A program made the position numbers and the translations under genes. The notes under the pieces are model-generated. The model was given only the letters and a program-made list of their open reading frames with translations, ran no database searches and was not told the DNA's origin. A stretch of DNA of 64,000 bases from assembly GCA_018902385.1 (NCBI GenBank), contig JABSSW010000075.1, positions 1 through 64,000 of the forward strand. Reading direction: 5' to 3'. Below, one piece after another: positions 23,901 to 38,266 of the stretch (within the stretch, counting starts at the first letter, position 1; every line of letters begins with the position of its first letter). Source of the DNA: Physcia stellaris. Its lineage: Eukaryota > Ascomycota > Lecanoromycetes > Caliciales > Physciaceae.

Positions 23901-24661
23901 TTTTGATAATTGTTAAAATACACTTTTCGCAAATGTGTTGTGCAAATGTTGCAATCAAATTTCAATTAATATAATTTGACGAAAACAAAACTAATGCGTT
24001 TTTGTTGAAATTAATGTCTTGACATTCGCATATCTTTTGTGTTTTCATTTTATGTATGTTACAAAAAACAACGAGATTCAAAACAATAAAATGATAATCA
24101 TTCATGATTTTTTCAATAATAACAATCGTAACATCAATTTATCAACATTAATAATATCAATTTTCGATTTTTTTAGCGCATTAAATGATTTTCAAAAATT
24201 TCAAAAAATTTTAAAAACGAACACAAAATCGAAACGTAATTTATCAATTACAATCATCAAATATTTTTTAAAAAAAGAAATTGAATTTTTCACACAAAAA
24301 AAATTTCAATTAAAAAATTTGAATAACGAGAAAACTTTTGTTATCGACGTTTGATTTAAAAAAAACGACATCACGATTGATTTTATGACAAACACGATCG
24401 AAAAAATAATTAAAATTAAAAAATTGCTTTATATTTGAAAAAATTGTTTCGCAATCAACGTCAAAAACGTCAAAATCATCGACATTATTGAACATTCAAT
24501 CGATTTTGAATCGAATGCTAAATTCATTCGAAATACGTTATTTAAATATATTTCGAAAAAACGAAAATTTGCAAATCGAATATTTTCGAAATTCGAAAAC
24601 GTCGACATCATAATTAAACGAAACAACGAATGAAAAATCAAATTCAAATTTTCGTTCAAAA

Positions 24662-24898
24662 TATCATGAATCGTGTTTGAATAAACGTATTATTGATTAT
24701 CTAAACGAAAACAATAAATTTGCAAAAACAAATAGATACAAAATGATGAAATTGTAAACAATGTGCGAACGTCAAATTTCAAATCACGTTAATTTCGTCA
24801 AGAAATTAAAACATAATTCGATTCAAACATATTTGTTTAATCATTTATCATATCAATTATTTATTTGTCAGATTTATTTGTCAAACATGTTCGTAACA
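24662..24898 (-). repeat. LTR of Gypsy B1 (3' LTR, left copy)
   Basis: 237 bp, beginning TGTTACGA when read on the minus strand. It matches 31136-31372 with about ten differences. Confidence 0.9.
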
Positions 24899-27800
24899 TT
24901 ATTTTTTTTTTTTCGCGAGCGTCGTTTCGACGATTCGTTGTTGTTGCGAGATTTGAAAATTTTGTTGAAAATCTTGCTGATCAAATTGTATGATTGCAAA
25001 ATTCAGAAATTTCACGATCATCATTTTTCATTTTTTAATATTTTAGTGTCATTTCAACGTTCGATAAAATTTGACGACAATTTTTGAAAATGTTTTTGAC
25101 ACGATTCAACTTTTCATGCGATGTAAATTCTGACTGTAAATAACACGAAAAAAACAATAAAAATCGAATTGCTGAATAAAAATCATGAAATCAAAAACAA
25201 ATGAGTGAAAATTGAATTCGTGACGTCAAATGTTAATCGAAAATAATTTCGATTAATGTTAACATAACGATTTTTTTTCGAAAGCGACGACGATTCGTTG
25301 AAAAATTTGATTCGTTGACGACGATTTGAAATATTGAAATCAACGTTTTGAACGATTTTGAATTTACTGTCGTGAAATGAATACGATGAAAATCGTTTAT
25401 CACGTCGCGAACATTATCGAATTTTTCGTTATCGACATAATATCACGTTCGATCATGAAATCAGCTCGATCAATTGACACGATATTGAAAACGATTGTAA
25501 TGATATCGAGATTTCAAAATATCGTTCATTTTTCATTCGAAATTCTCGTTGACTATGACGAAATCGAAAAATTCATTGATTTGATTTTCGAAAAAATCAC
25601 GAAAATTTTTGCAAAAAAGTCAACAATGAAACATATCGTAAATTCGCATGATTTTTGACAATTCGAATCGATAAAAATTGTTTTTACGTTTTAGTATTTT
25701 GTACGAATTTAATTTTTTGTCATCAAATTTGTCGAATAGTCTGATCGTTTTGATGTTTCGTCGATTCAGAAAAACGAAATTTTTCTCGACGTATTTCACG
25801 ATTTTTCGATGTTTGTTGATTTGAATTGTTATACGTTTTTGAATCATTTTTGCATGATTTTGTACGTAATTGAGAATATTTTGCATCGTGTCGATGATAT
25901 TTTTGTTTTGACGATCAGAAATCGCTTTTTCGTTGTAACATACGAAATAAAATTTGATGAAAAATTCATACGAAAATGAAAATCTTTATTGATGAAAAAT
26001 GATAATAATTTTGTTGTTACAAATATCGCGTTGTTGTTTGCAAATTCGATCATGAACAATTAAACGTTTTAATCGTTTTGCATGTAATTGCAATATTGTC
26101 GCAATTGTTTCTCGATATTTTAATTGATTTTTTCGATTTGCTCATCGATTTTTGAGTGAAAAACGATGAAAAATTTATATTTGATGTCGAGAATTTTGCA
26201 AAATGTTTGTCAAACGAATGATATGAATTGAAATTTTCGATTTGACGTTATAGAAAAAAATAATTCATGCGTACAAAACACGTAATTGATAAATATTTTG
26301 ATCGTGATTTTCGCATTTGTATTTTTATCGTCGACGATGCAAAACACGTAATGACGTTTTTTATTAAATTTGTCGATTATCGTGCAAATGACGTTGTGAT
26401 CGTGAACGTCGAACAATTCGATGATAAAATTCATAAATATGTCGATTCAACGTTGCAAAAAAATAATCAAAAAAATGAATAAATTATTTTTTCGATTTCG
26501 AAAAATTTTAATACGTTGACATTCATAATAATTGCGTACGTATCGACAAACGAATTTGCGCATGTTGAATCAATAATAATCGCGACGTATAAAATTTTTT
26601 ATACGATTGAAATTTGAATGTTTCGAAATCGAAAATTCATAAATTTTTTTGAGAAAATCAACGAGTAAAAAAACGTCGACAGACATTCATAATCGATCAT
26701 TTCGATATAAAACATCGTTTTTTTCATTGCAATTTCGTAAATTGATTTCGTTCATTGATGTGAAATTTTGTTCGATGATTTCACGATATGTCGTGCAATT
26801 ATCGTCAATTTTATTGACAATCAAAATTCGTTCGTAAATAAATTCGTTAAATTTTATCGCGTGAATTTCGAATCGTTTTGAAATGAACAATATTTGTTTT
26901 CGATATTGATGTCGTTCATCAATTTCGTTTTTGAATCGAAAATCAAACATACGAATGAAAACATCTGTTTTAACGTTTTGAATTTCGAATTGAAATTGAA
27001 TGACAATGTTGAATTTCGAGAAAATTTTTGCTCAACGTGTTTGACGAGAAATGAATTTTTTTGACGTCATGAAAATTTTCAATTTTTTGTGATCGATGAA
27101 AATTTTGATCGATTTTTCGATGTTTTCGAATTCAAAACGTCAATGTTTTAAACAGCGAATGATAATTAATAGTTTTTTGTCATAAATTTCGTAATTGTAT
27201 TCGATTGAAATCATGTTGCGATTGTAAAAAGCAACGAAATGCAACATTTTTTCGTCGTCGTATTGAGATAATATTTTTGCATTGACGTAATCAAAAAAAT
27301 CGATTTTCAAAAAAATTTGTTTTGTTCGATCGTAATATCGTAATATGAAAGTTTTCGTCATTGTTTTCTTGTAAAAATTGAAAATTTTTTCGATTTTTTC
27401 AATTCATTCGAAATTCACAAGTTTTTTGATCATTCGAATGAAAATTCGAATCTTTTTTGAAAAATCACGAATGAATCGTTTGTAAAAATTGACGAAATTC
27501 ACGAAAATTTGTATTTTTTTCAAATTCGTAAAACGTTTTCAATTGACAATGATTTTTATTTTTTTCGAATTCATGCGAAAATCATTTATCGATAATATGA
27601 CGTTCAAAAATGTCATTTCTTTTTTGAAAAATTCGCATTTTTCAATATTTATCTGTAATTCGATTTTTTTGAATTTTTTCAATATTTTACGAACGTGAAC
27701 GATGTGTTTCTTTTTGAATTTGTTGTAAATGAAAATATCATCTAGATAAATTTGACAGAAATCGTTCAAAAAATTGAATAACAAATCGTTTATGTAATGT

Positions 27801-30800
27801 TGTCAATTCGCGAATTCGTTGATCAATTCGAAAAATAACATTCGATATTTGTATGATTTCATGAAAATAACGAACGTGATGAATTTTTCATTTTTTTCAC
27901 TCATTCGAAACTTGTTGAAAATCGATATAATATTCAATTTGATCAAATATTTGCAATTTTGCATTTTGACTAAAATTTTTTCGATCAGAAAAATGAAATA
28001 TCGATTGCGTTTCGTGATGTGATTAAATCGTCGATAATTCACACACAAACGCAATTGATCGTTCGATTTGATTGCAAATAAAACGAACGAAACGTATGCA
28101 ATTTGATTGAATACGATAAAATTTTTTTGAAAATTATTTTTCAAATATTTCTTGAGTTTTTGAAATTTGAATTCGAACAAAAAATATATTTTGTTTCGAA
28201 ACAATGAATTGTTATCGTTTAGAAATTCGATTTTGTGATCGTAAAATCGATGCGATGACAATTCAATTGTTTTCTGAAAATCGAATATTTTTGACAAATG
28301 TTTGAAATATTTGAATATTTTTTTCATTATGCGTTCAAAAATCGATTTGATTTGTTCGTGTTTCAGAATTTTTTTGATCATAACAACGATTTTCAACGAT
28401 TCAAAATTTGTTCGCAAAACTTTGAACGCGAAATCGATTTGATTGATCGTAATGAAAAAACATTGCATTTTTTGTTTTTTATTTTTGAAATCGACGAATA
28501 AACAAAAAAAAATTGCATCAATTATCGCGATATTCATTGAATCGTTTGAATTCAATTTCGATGATAAAAAAATTTCGAATTGTTGTTTTTTGATTTTTCA
28601 ACGTTTATTGCGTTGTTTTTTCAAATTTTTTTTTGATGAATGTCGTTTTCGTAATTGCTGTAATATCAATTTCTGAATTATTTGATTCGATGATTGACGA
28701 CTCGTCATCGTCGTCGACGTTCGAATGAATTGAACATTCGAAACATTTCGAATCGAATACATTTGATTCATTTTCAACTGTAAAAAACAAAAATTTGACT
28801 TTAAAACGAAACAAAATGATATATCGAGATTTTATCATCGTTATATGTTTCGAATCGTTTTTTTGCGATAATAGAATATCACGACGTCAATTAAATACAT
28901 TTTATCGACGATTTGATCGAAAAGTTTTCAAACGTCGAATTTGAACAATTTGATTGAATATATTGTCATGATGATTGCATTTAGACGATTTGAAAATCAA
29001 TTTATCGTAAATCATGTTCAATATAATTTCATGTTTGTTCATTCACGATTTTTCTAAAATTATCGAATGATTATTCAAATCGATGATTAACAAAAAAACG
29101 ATCAATTCGAAATGCAATTTTATCGTTAATTTAAAATATATGACATGAATTATTGATAAAATTTGACGATCGTCGAATTCAATCAATAATTTCGATTTCA
29201 ATAGAAATACGAATTTCATGTTCAACATGTTGCATACAAATTGCGCGATTTTTTTATCAATGAATGCATAATCAATTGCATCAATGTTTATTAAAATTTT
29301 TAATTTATGTTTATTATCGTTGAATGATAACGTACAATTGATGATTAAAAATCGTTTGATGAAAAAATCAAACAAATCATCATCGTGAATAAAAAAAATT
29401 CTTAAACATTCATCAATCGCGTCTTTAATGTGAATTGTTAATTTTTCGAGTTCGAATCGCTCGACTCGACGATTAAATTCATGTACGATATTTGCATTTT
29501 GTGTCAATGACGTTTTTGATGTTTGTGATCGTTCGAACATTTTTTTCAAACGTGATTCAATTCGTCACATGTGAAACATTTGTTCGTGACAATCAGTTTG
29601 TCGATTATCGAATCACGAATTTTGATTTCAACGTTAAAATAAAAATGAATTGTAAATTTCACGAAAAAAGTCGAGATGACAAATTTCGTAAAAAACATCG
29701 AAATCGAAACGACAAAAATTAATTTGAATTGAGACAATTCAAAACGTTGTTGACGTGTCGCGATTTTTTTTTTTCGAAAATTCGATTGTCGATTGTATAT
29801 TTGTTGCAAAATGATTCGAATTTCATCGAACGTGATGAATTCACGTGAATATATACTCATCGTTTTTTTTTTCAAATTTCAGAAAATTTTGTTCATCAAT
29901 TTTTCGATTTTGATGATTTCGTTATAATCAATTGAATTGTTAAAACGAAAAAAAATGAAATAAAAAAACTGAAAATTTTGAATGTTTATGATCAATGCTC
30001 GAAATTGATTACGCATATTGCGTTTGAAATCAGAATTTTCGTAAATAATGTTCAAAAATTTCAACATCATATGTCAGATTTTGAAATGATTCATATCAAT
30101 ATCACGAATCGATTGTATGTGATTATCGACATCATTTTCAATTCAATCAATCACAATAATGATTGCGATTATGTTCGTGTCGTAATAATCAACGTTGATC
30201 GTCATTTTATCGTGTATTTTTGTTTTTCAAACACGTCAAATGAATTTTATTTCATCGATGAATTTAAAAAAATTTGAATGTGTTTTGAAACGTCGTTTAT
30301 TTTTTTGAAAAAAATTAATTACGTTGATTTTATCGTCGTTTTTTTTATCGTCGACGTTCGAATTTCGTGCACGATCGCGAATTTTGATCAACAAAACGTC
30401 GTGATTTTTTTTCAAAAAAATGTAATTTTTTTGTTTGATCAAAAATAAATCACGTTGTTTTTCGTATTCGTTTTTCAAAACATTCAATTCTCGACAAATT
30501 TCATTTAATTCGACATTCGTATTGATCAATTCGTCACGATCGACGTTGACAATATTGTACAAATTTTGATATTGAGTCAAAGCGTTTAAATAATTGTCAC
30601 GATCGATGCGTAATCGATCAAATTTTTTTAGAAAATCGACGATTTTATGATTGATTCATCATTTCAACTGATCGATGATGACGATATTCAAAAAATGAAT
30701 GATTTTTTCATTTTTCATTTTTATGAAATCGATCGTTGATACAAATCGACGACGTTTGAACTGATTAGCGAAATTCTCGTCAAAAAAATTGTCGTTAATT

Positions 30801-31135
30801 TTATGCAGCATACGATTCACGTTGACGCGTAACGTTCTGAAACGTTGTTTCATCGAAATAGAAAATTCGAAAAAAATTGTTTCGTGATGATTTCGAATCA
30901 TAATTGAAAATGAAAAATTGAAAATGATAAAAAGAAAAAAAATTAATCGAATCAATTTTCGTTTTTTATCGTCGAAAATTTCGTCGTTGTTTCGTCAAAA
31001 AAATTTTCAAATCATTTGTTTGATCAGCAAAGTTTTTCGTCGTTTGTCTCGTCAAAAAAGTTTGATCGATTTGAGATTTTATTTTTGAACGTTCGCGTAT
31101 CTCGACGAGCGATAAAAATTGAAAATTTATTGTAA

Positions 31136-31372
31136 TATCATGAATCGTGTTTGAATAAACGTATTATTGATTAATTAAACGAAAACAATAAATTTGCAAA
31201 AACAAATAAATACAAAATGATGAAATTGTAAACAATGTGCGAACGTCAAGTTTCAAATCACGTTAATCTCGTCAGAAAATTAAAACATAATTCGATTCAA
31301 ACATATTTGTTTAATCATTTATCATATCAATTATCTATTTGTCAAATTTATCTGTCAGACATGCTCGTAACA
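31136..31372 (-). repeat. LTR of Gypsy B1 (5' LTR, right copy)
   Basis: 237 bp, same length as its partner. On the minus strand it is followed by the likely primer-binding region (TTACAATAAATTTTC). Confidence 0.9.
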
Positions 31373-34300
31373 CAAAAAGAAAAAATCGAATTTTTTACGA
31401 ATGATTCACAATTTCATTTTTTTAAATCGTTGAACGATCAAATCAATTTATTTTATTCATCATTTGAAAAAAATTTTAATTAATTTTTTACAATTCAAAT
31501 ATCGAATTTTTTTAATTCGAACGTTGCGTATGAATATTGAACAATTTCAATGAAATCGAACGACGAAAATAAAACAAAATTTTTAATTTCAAATGAACAA
31601 TGAATTTATTTAAAAATGAAAATGAATTTGAAAAAAATTGCACACATTTACGTTCAATTCAACGATATTGTGTTCGAATTTTTTTCATTCAATGATCAAA
31701 AAATAATTAAAATGATTAACTTAATAAAAATCACGATGAATGTGTTTTTTCGATGTTCATAAATGATCATGAAACAATTGACAATAATTTCGAAATTTTT
31801 TTTGAATTTTTACATATTTGTTATTTTTCGAAATGCGTTTTCGAATCGATTTATTTGATAAATTCGAAAACTCATGTGTTTTCGAATAATTTGAAAATTT
31901 TAAATTTTCAAAAAAATGTTTCGAAATTACGATCATCGATCAAACATTCGAACAAAATTAAAAATTGATTCACGTCAATTAACAAAACGAAATTAAATGC
32001 ATTTTTTTGATTGACATTTTTTTTACGCATATTCATTTCAAATAAAACGCAACACGTAATGAAAATGAAAAAATTTTATTTAATGCAAATAATTGACGAA
32101 TTTAAATTCAAATTAAATCATGATGAAAAAATTGAAAAATGTAATCAAAATTTGATCAAATCATTTCGCAATTCAAAATTTAAAAAAATTATCGTAAAAC
32201 GTAAATGAGTCGAAAAAAATATTTTCGATTGAAATGAAAATCAACAAACTTTTTTCGAAACGATGAAACGAATTATCAATGACAATGTCATGATTGAAAC
32301 GAATTTTCAATTACAATATCATTTAACAATCGATGCGAATGAAAAAATTTTGAAAATTTGTTTATTTCAATTGCATGATATTTTTGCAAATATCGAAATT
32401 ACATCAAAATTTCTAATTAATGAAAAAATAATAATGTTCATGTCGTTTCGATTGCAAAACGTCGAAACTCGATATTCAAATACGAAAAAAAAATGTTACG
32501 TCATTGTCAAAATCTTGACGAAAATACGTTGAATGATGATAAATAATTCACATTCGATGATAATGTACATTGATCACGAAACATTAAAATCGATTTTCGC
32601 GACGAATCAAATCGAGAAAAATAAAATAATCATTTGATTAAATCGATTGAAAAAATTCGATTTGAAAATACATCATCGATTTTTCAAATGTCAACACATA
32701 AACATAATTGATGATTTGAACAAAATGTCAATTAAATTGCATTTTATTAACGATTTAACGACAATTGAGAAATTAATTATGTCAATCATCGAATTCGCGA
32801 ATAAAAACGAACAATTCAAAAATTTCAATTCGAAAAAAATGCGACAACATATTGATTCGCTCAATTATTTGTTCGAAAAAAATTTAATTAAATATTATCG
32901 ATTTTTTATGTACAATCAAATCATGAAATATTTGACAAATGAAAAAAATCGAATGAACGTTTTGAAAATTGATAAAAATCGAAAAAAAACGTTAAAAAAA
33001 TTAATTAAAAAATATCATTTGTCGAAATTCAACGAATCGAAATATTTGAAATACAAAAAAATCAACGAAAAAATGAACATATGCATAATCGAAAAGAAAA
33101 TAATTATTTTTTTCAAAATCGCGTATGAAAATCACGATCATTACGCGTCAACGTTTATTTTTGACTTTTTAATTGCGAAAATATATTGATTTAACAAAAT
33201 CAAAAATGTGAAAAAATGATGTCGTAATTGTCACGTTTGTCAAATCAGATTGCGCAAATTCAATAAAAATATTTCGTTTTTTATACAGAGTTTTGAATCA
33301 ATGAATATGATAAATATGAATTGATTAAATTCGATTTTTTTCGTTTGTTCAATTACAAAAACAAAATACGTGTTGATAATTATGAATTATTTCACGAAAT
33401 TCGTGTGAATTAAAGCGTATATGTTTCACACAATTTTGAAAATTATTGATTTTATGAAAAAAATCATAATTTCAATTTTTGAATGAATGAGAAAATTGTA
33501 CATTGACAACGAATCGCATTTCGTGAACAATGACGTATTTTATATATTGAAAAATCACGAAATGAATCATTTTATCGAATCGATCAATCATTTTTTTCGA
33601 TTGATTTGTTAAAAAAACGATTCAAAAAATGTTGTTCATGATAATTAAAAATTGCATAAAAAAAAAACGATCAATTCATGAAATTTGTTCATTCGTGAAC
33701 ATTTTTTAATTATGAATATCAAAACAACAAAAATTCACAATTACAAATCGACGCAATTGATGTTAAAATTCGAATTTCAATTTCGACATTACGACGTGTT
33801 TTCAATTTTTTTGTTTTCGCAAACGAAAAAAATTATTCGAATATCAATATCAAATTTTCATCGCATTAAAAAACGAACAACGTTTGTTAATTTTTGAAAC
33901 AATTTCGTACATTTATAATTGTTTTCAATTACGTCAACGTAAAATTCGAATATCAAAAATTGAAAATTTGATATTGATTAAATATCACGAACTCGACAAA
34001 CAACACGAAAAAAAATTAAAAATTCGTTGATTAAAATCTCGATTGTTAATAAAATGAACGACGCAAAAAAAAAACGCGTAAATTCGTGAAATTCATGAAA
34101 TTGAACAAATCAAACGTTATCGTTGAACGATATCATTTTGTATTATTCGCGTCAATCATATGTCATATACACGTTTTCGACAACGAACGATTTAATTATC
34201 AATGTTTTGTCATTCGTTTTTGTGATCGATGATTCGTTCAACAACGCAATTGTTTTCATTTTATCAATCGTGCAATTTTTTTTTCGAATAATCATCAAAT

Positions 34301-34746
34301 CGAGTCAACGAATTCTGATTTTTTTTTTTTTTTTAATTTTTCGTCAAGTTCTTTTAATTAACAATTTCTAAAAAAGACGAACATAATTAAACACATTTAA
34401 TAATGCGATAACATATCGTAATAAATCGAATGTTTTGAATTTTTTTTTCATTTCATTCACATCGAAATAAACGCGTTAAATTCATTTTAACGTTCATTAT
34501 CAATATCATTTATTGTTCAACATTTTTTCATTTGACATTATTTTCAATTCATCGTTTACGCACATTTTAAAATTTCGTTTCGATTCAATTAAATAACAAT
34601 CGTTCGCATCACGTTAATCATGACAAATATCAAAAAAAAATTCTATAAATCAGAATATTTGACATCGAAACAAATCAAAACAATGAAAAACATTTTGATA
34701 TTGAAAGTAATTCAAAACAAAAAAATAAATTCAATTTTTTTCGCAA

Positions 34747-34939
34747 TGTCAGAAATGTGTCTAATTAGAAAAATAACGATAGCAAATACGTGAATATTTG
34801 ATTTAAAAAACAAATATGTACAGAAAATCGAATGTTAAAAATAAATTGTGAACGTCAAATTTCAAATCGCGCTAATTTTTTTATGAATTTTCGCTGATAA
34901 AATAAAATTTCAATCGAGATTTTAGACACGTTCGTAACA
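34747..34939 (-). repeat. LTR of the non-autonomous element, left copy
   Basis: 193 bp, TG...CA ends, same length as 36495-36687. Confidence 0.85.
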
Positions 34940-36494
34940 TTATTTTTTCGTTTTTTTTCAAATTTCGTTTCGAAACGAATAAATCATTTCTTTTATCGAT
35001 CGACATTGCGAAAAAATTCGTTGATTGTGATTCAAATATCAATTTAATCAAAACAGAAACAAAACGATTCAAAACAAATGCGATAAACGTGAAAAAATAA
35101 ATGCGAAAACAAAAAATGCGAAAACGAAAACGAATGATATATGCGAAAATTGCGAAAATGAAAATCTTGTTGAAAATTTTGTTGAAAATTTTGATCGCGA
35201 AAATATTTGCAGATTAATATGATGAAACGATCGATATTTCAAAACAAAACGAAAACAAAAACAAAAGCAACAAAACGATATCGATTTCGCAAACATATGT
35301 TGTTTCAAATTTTTCGAATTTGAATTTTTCGAGTTTTTATTAATCGATTAACTTTGATTGATTGCAGATTCGAAGAAAAAAAATGAATTGATAAAATATT
35401 GACGCATAACGACGAACAAACGATTGCGAAAAAACGAACTGAATTGATTGCGTGACAAATTCACATTAATTGTTATTTTTCATTTCTTTTCGTCATGTCA
35501 TTTGTTTTCGTATCGTTGTGTGTAATAAATTCATTTTCTGATAATGTATTGATTGCGAAAATGTAAAAAATCGAAAAAAACAACGCATGCGCTTTTGATG
35601 TCATTGAAACAAATTAATTAATCGTTGTAGCGAATTCATTGAATGTCGTTGAAATAAACAAATCGTTGAAACAAAAACGAAACGAAACGAAACGTGAATT
35701 TTTCGATTATGTTGAAAATGTAACAAATCTAAAAATCGAAATTTTTGTTTGAAATTTTGAATGATTGTTTGTTGATTTGAAATAAAAATTTTGATATATG
35801 TGTGATTTCTATTTTTTTCTTTAACAAACGATATTTCAACGTTTCAAAAAGATGATTGTTGTAAAAATCATTCGATGAATGAATTGACTGACTCGAAAAA
35901 ACAAAAAAATCGTTTATTGACTGAATGTCGACTAATTTCGACGAACAAGAAAATCGACTATTGAAAAATCGTCATTTTCGCAAACTCACGATCATTTTCG
36001 TTGATTCACGATGCGTCAAGTGAAAATAAAATGCAATCATCGTTTTCAAAAAAGAGATTTTCGTTTCGTGAAAATTCGTTTTGTTGTTTCATTCACGAAA
36101 ATTCGATTTGTGACTTCGTGACTTTTCGCAAAAGAATTTTCGTTTCGTTGATTTGAAAATGTTTTATGTAAATTTCATTCAATTCACGAAAATTCGTTTT
36201 GTTGTTTCGTGATCTTTTTCTAAAAGAATTTTTTGACGATTTTATTTAATTACTCGCGTATTTCGACGAACAATTCACAAAAACAAAATTTGATCGAGTA
36301 ATCGTTAATTTCGTTAATTTTGTACGAAAAATTTGCTGTGTTAAAAACAATGAATCATCGTCATTGCGATTGATGAGAAAATTTCGTGTTGAAAATGTGC
36401 GATCGTCACGAATTGAATGATCGTGTTTTTTTCTATTCGTTGATTTTGCGAATGTGAATTTTACATCGTTCGTCACGATGAAAATCAAATATAA

Positions 36495-36687
36495 TGTCAA
36501 AAATGTGTTTGATTAAAAGAATAACGATAACAAATACGTAAATATTTGATTTAAAAAACAAATATGTACAGAAAATCGAATGTCAAAAATAAATTATGAA
36601 CGTCAAGTTTCAAATCGCGCTAGTTTTTTTATGAATTTTCGTTGATAAGATAAAATCTCAATCGAGATTTCAAACACGTTCGTAACA
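36495..36687 (-). repeat. LTR of the non-autonomous element, right copy
   Basis: 193 bp, partner of 34747-34939; followed by CGCAA. Confidence 0.85.
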
Positions 36688-36703
36688 CGCAATCAAAAAC
36701 GTT

Positions 36704-38102
36704 TTGAATGAATATATCGAAACGAAAAATTCAAAACGTCGTCAATGTTTCGAATTTTTTTTATTGACGTCGAACATCAAATCAATCGATAACGTTGACA
36801 AAATTCAATCAAAACACAGCAACGAAATCGACAACGAAATTTTTTCAAAAAAAAAATTCAAATTTGCAATTAACAAAAATTCAATTTTCAAATCATCAAC
36901 AATTCACAAATTTAACGTTAACAAATTGACAATTATTAACAAAAATGCGATTTACAAATTCGTTTTCGAAAATTCAAAAACGATTGACAAATTATTTAAA
37001 CATTTGTTAAAAATCATGAATTTAGTTGAAAAAAAAAATGTGCATATTATTTACGAATAAAAATATAAAAATATACGAGCTAATTACGAAATCAAAAAAA
37101 AATTTCGTCGATGAATTTTTGATTCATCATTAAAAAACGTATCATAAAATTGACAATGCAATTTCGCGATGTCAATTATGAAATTAACATCACGTCAAAA
37201 AAACAAAAATTAATTGAAAAATTATTTTTTCAATTATATTCGTGTTTTTTTGAAATTAACAAAAAATTAATATTCGTCGAATTTAACAAAATCGACAAAA
37301 TCATGAATATCACGACGTTGAAAACATTTTTAAAAATTATTCTAAAAAACGTCATCAAATTATCAAAACAAATTGAAAAAATGATCAAAACGAAATTAAA
37401 AAATGAAAACATAATCAACAATTCGTTCGTTTTAATCGTTAAATTTTTCAATTTTGAATCGAAAATTATCATTATTGTTCAACATATTCGTCATTTGAAT
37501 TTGTTCGTCAACACGCAAATAATCATTGAAAAATTGATACGACGAAAATTTGTCGCGACAATTATAATCGTCAATAACGAAACGCAACAAATTAAAAAAA
37601 ATCGTCTCGTCGTGTATTTGATAATTGATCATTTGATACGAATATTAAATTCACAAATCATCAACATGAAAAAATTGAAAAAAACAATGAAACAATTGAA
37701 AATATCGATTTAATTAACGACATGCGCATGATTAATGAAAATAAATTATTCAACGAAAACATTCAATTATCGCGTTTTTACATTAACAAAATTCTGAAAA
37801 AACACGAATGTCGATGCATCATTTGTAAATCTGAAATCGTCAAAAATCAATTAAAAAAAATCATAATCAAAATGCGAAAAAAAAACATAATTAGAATTGA
37901 AATTGACGAAATTCGAAAAATACGAATCGAATACAAAAACAAAAATCACGAAACGATATATGAAAAACAATATAAATTGATGAAAAAAAAAACGAAAACA
38001 ATTCAAAAACAAATGAAATATGAACAACAAAAAACAAAAATAATTAAAAATTACATCAAAAATTCGAAACTAAATTCAATAACGATGTGCGCGTTGCGTT
38101 GA
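36704..38102 (+). pseudogene. Coding-like region downstream of integrase in Gypsy A, unrecognised
   Basis: Plus-strand frames (36704-37060, 37150-37713 and 37722-38102) show protein-like character, lysine/glutamate/isoleucine-rich, with a C-x-C-x-x-C cluster (HECRCIICKSEIV) near 37800. It lies 3' of integrase and before the right LTR. It could be an extra ORF carried by this Gypsy lineage or part of another nested element. I do not recognise the family. It is part of a dead element. Confidence 0.4.
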
Positions 38103-38266
38103 AAAAAAAAATTATAAAAAATATACAACAAAAAATGAAATTGATGATAAATTAATTTCGAAAACAATTATTGTTATTTCAAATTGCGTGATTTTTTTGT
38201 TTTTCGCAATTAATTGAATTTCAATCTGATTCAAAATTTTCGAAATCGAAACTCAAAAAAAAAATT

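Larger units (their letters stand above)
24662..31372 (-). mobile_element. Chromodomain Ty3/Gypsy fossil B1, nested in A
   Basis: The element is 6711 bp long on the minus strand, with two 237-bp LTRs and a perfect 5-bp target duplication CAAAA (24657-24661 and 31373-31377). Read on the minus strand, the parts are gag (about 30955-29546), protease (about 29549-29043), RT (about 28555-27539, including LRLCVNYRRFNHITKRNRY and the YLDDIFIYNKF active-site block), RNase H (about 27361-27140), integrase (about 26950-25620, ending in the LNRRNIKTIRLFDKF and FYRFELSKIMRIYDMFHC blocks) and a chromodomain trace (about 25600-25390). It is a chromovirus-type Gypsy, broken many times and inactive. Insertion into fossil A makes it the younger of the two. 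Confidence 0.92.
34747..36687 (-). mobile_element. Non-autonomous LTR element (TRIM/LARD-like), nested in A
   Basis: Two LTRs of 193 bp (34747-34939 and 36495-36687) enclose about 1.55 kb with no recognisable gag or pol. A perfect 5-bp duplication CGCAA lies outside both ends (34742-34746 and 36688-36692). Read on the minus strand the LTR starts TGTTACGAACGTG, nearly the same as the Gypsy B start TGTTACGAACATG, and an A-rich tract ending in AATAA precedes the inner copy as in Gypsy B. This suggests it was moved by the Gypsy B machinery. It is an inactive fossil. Confidence 0.85.
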
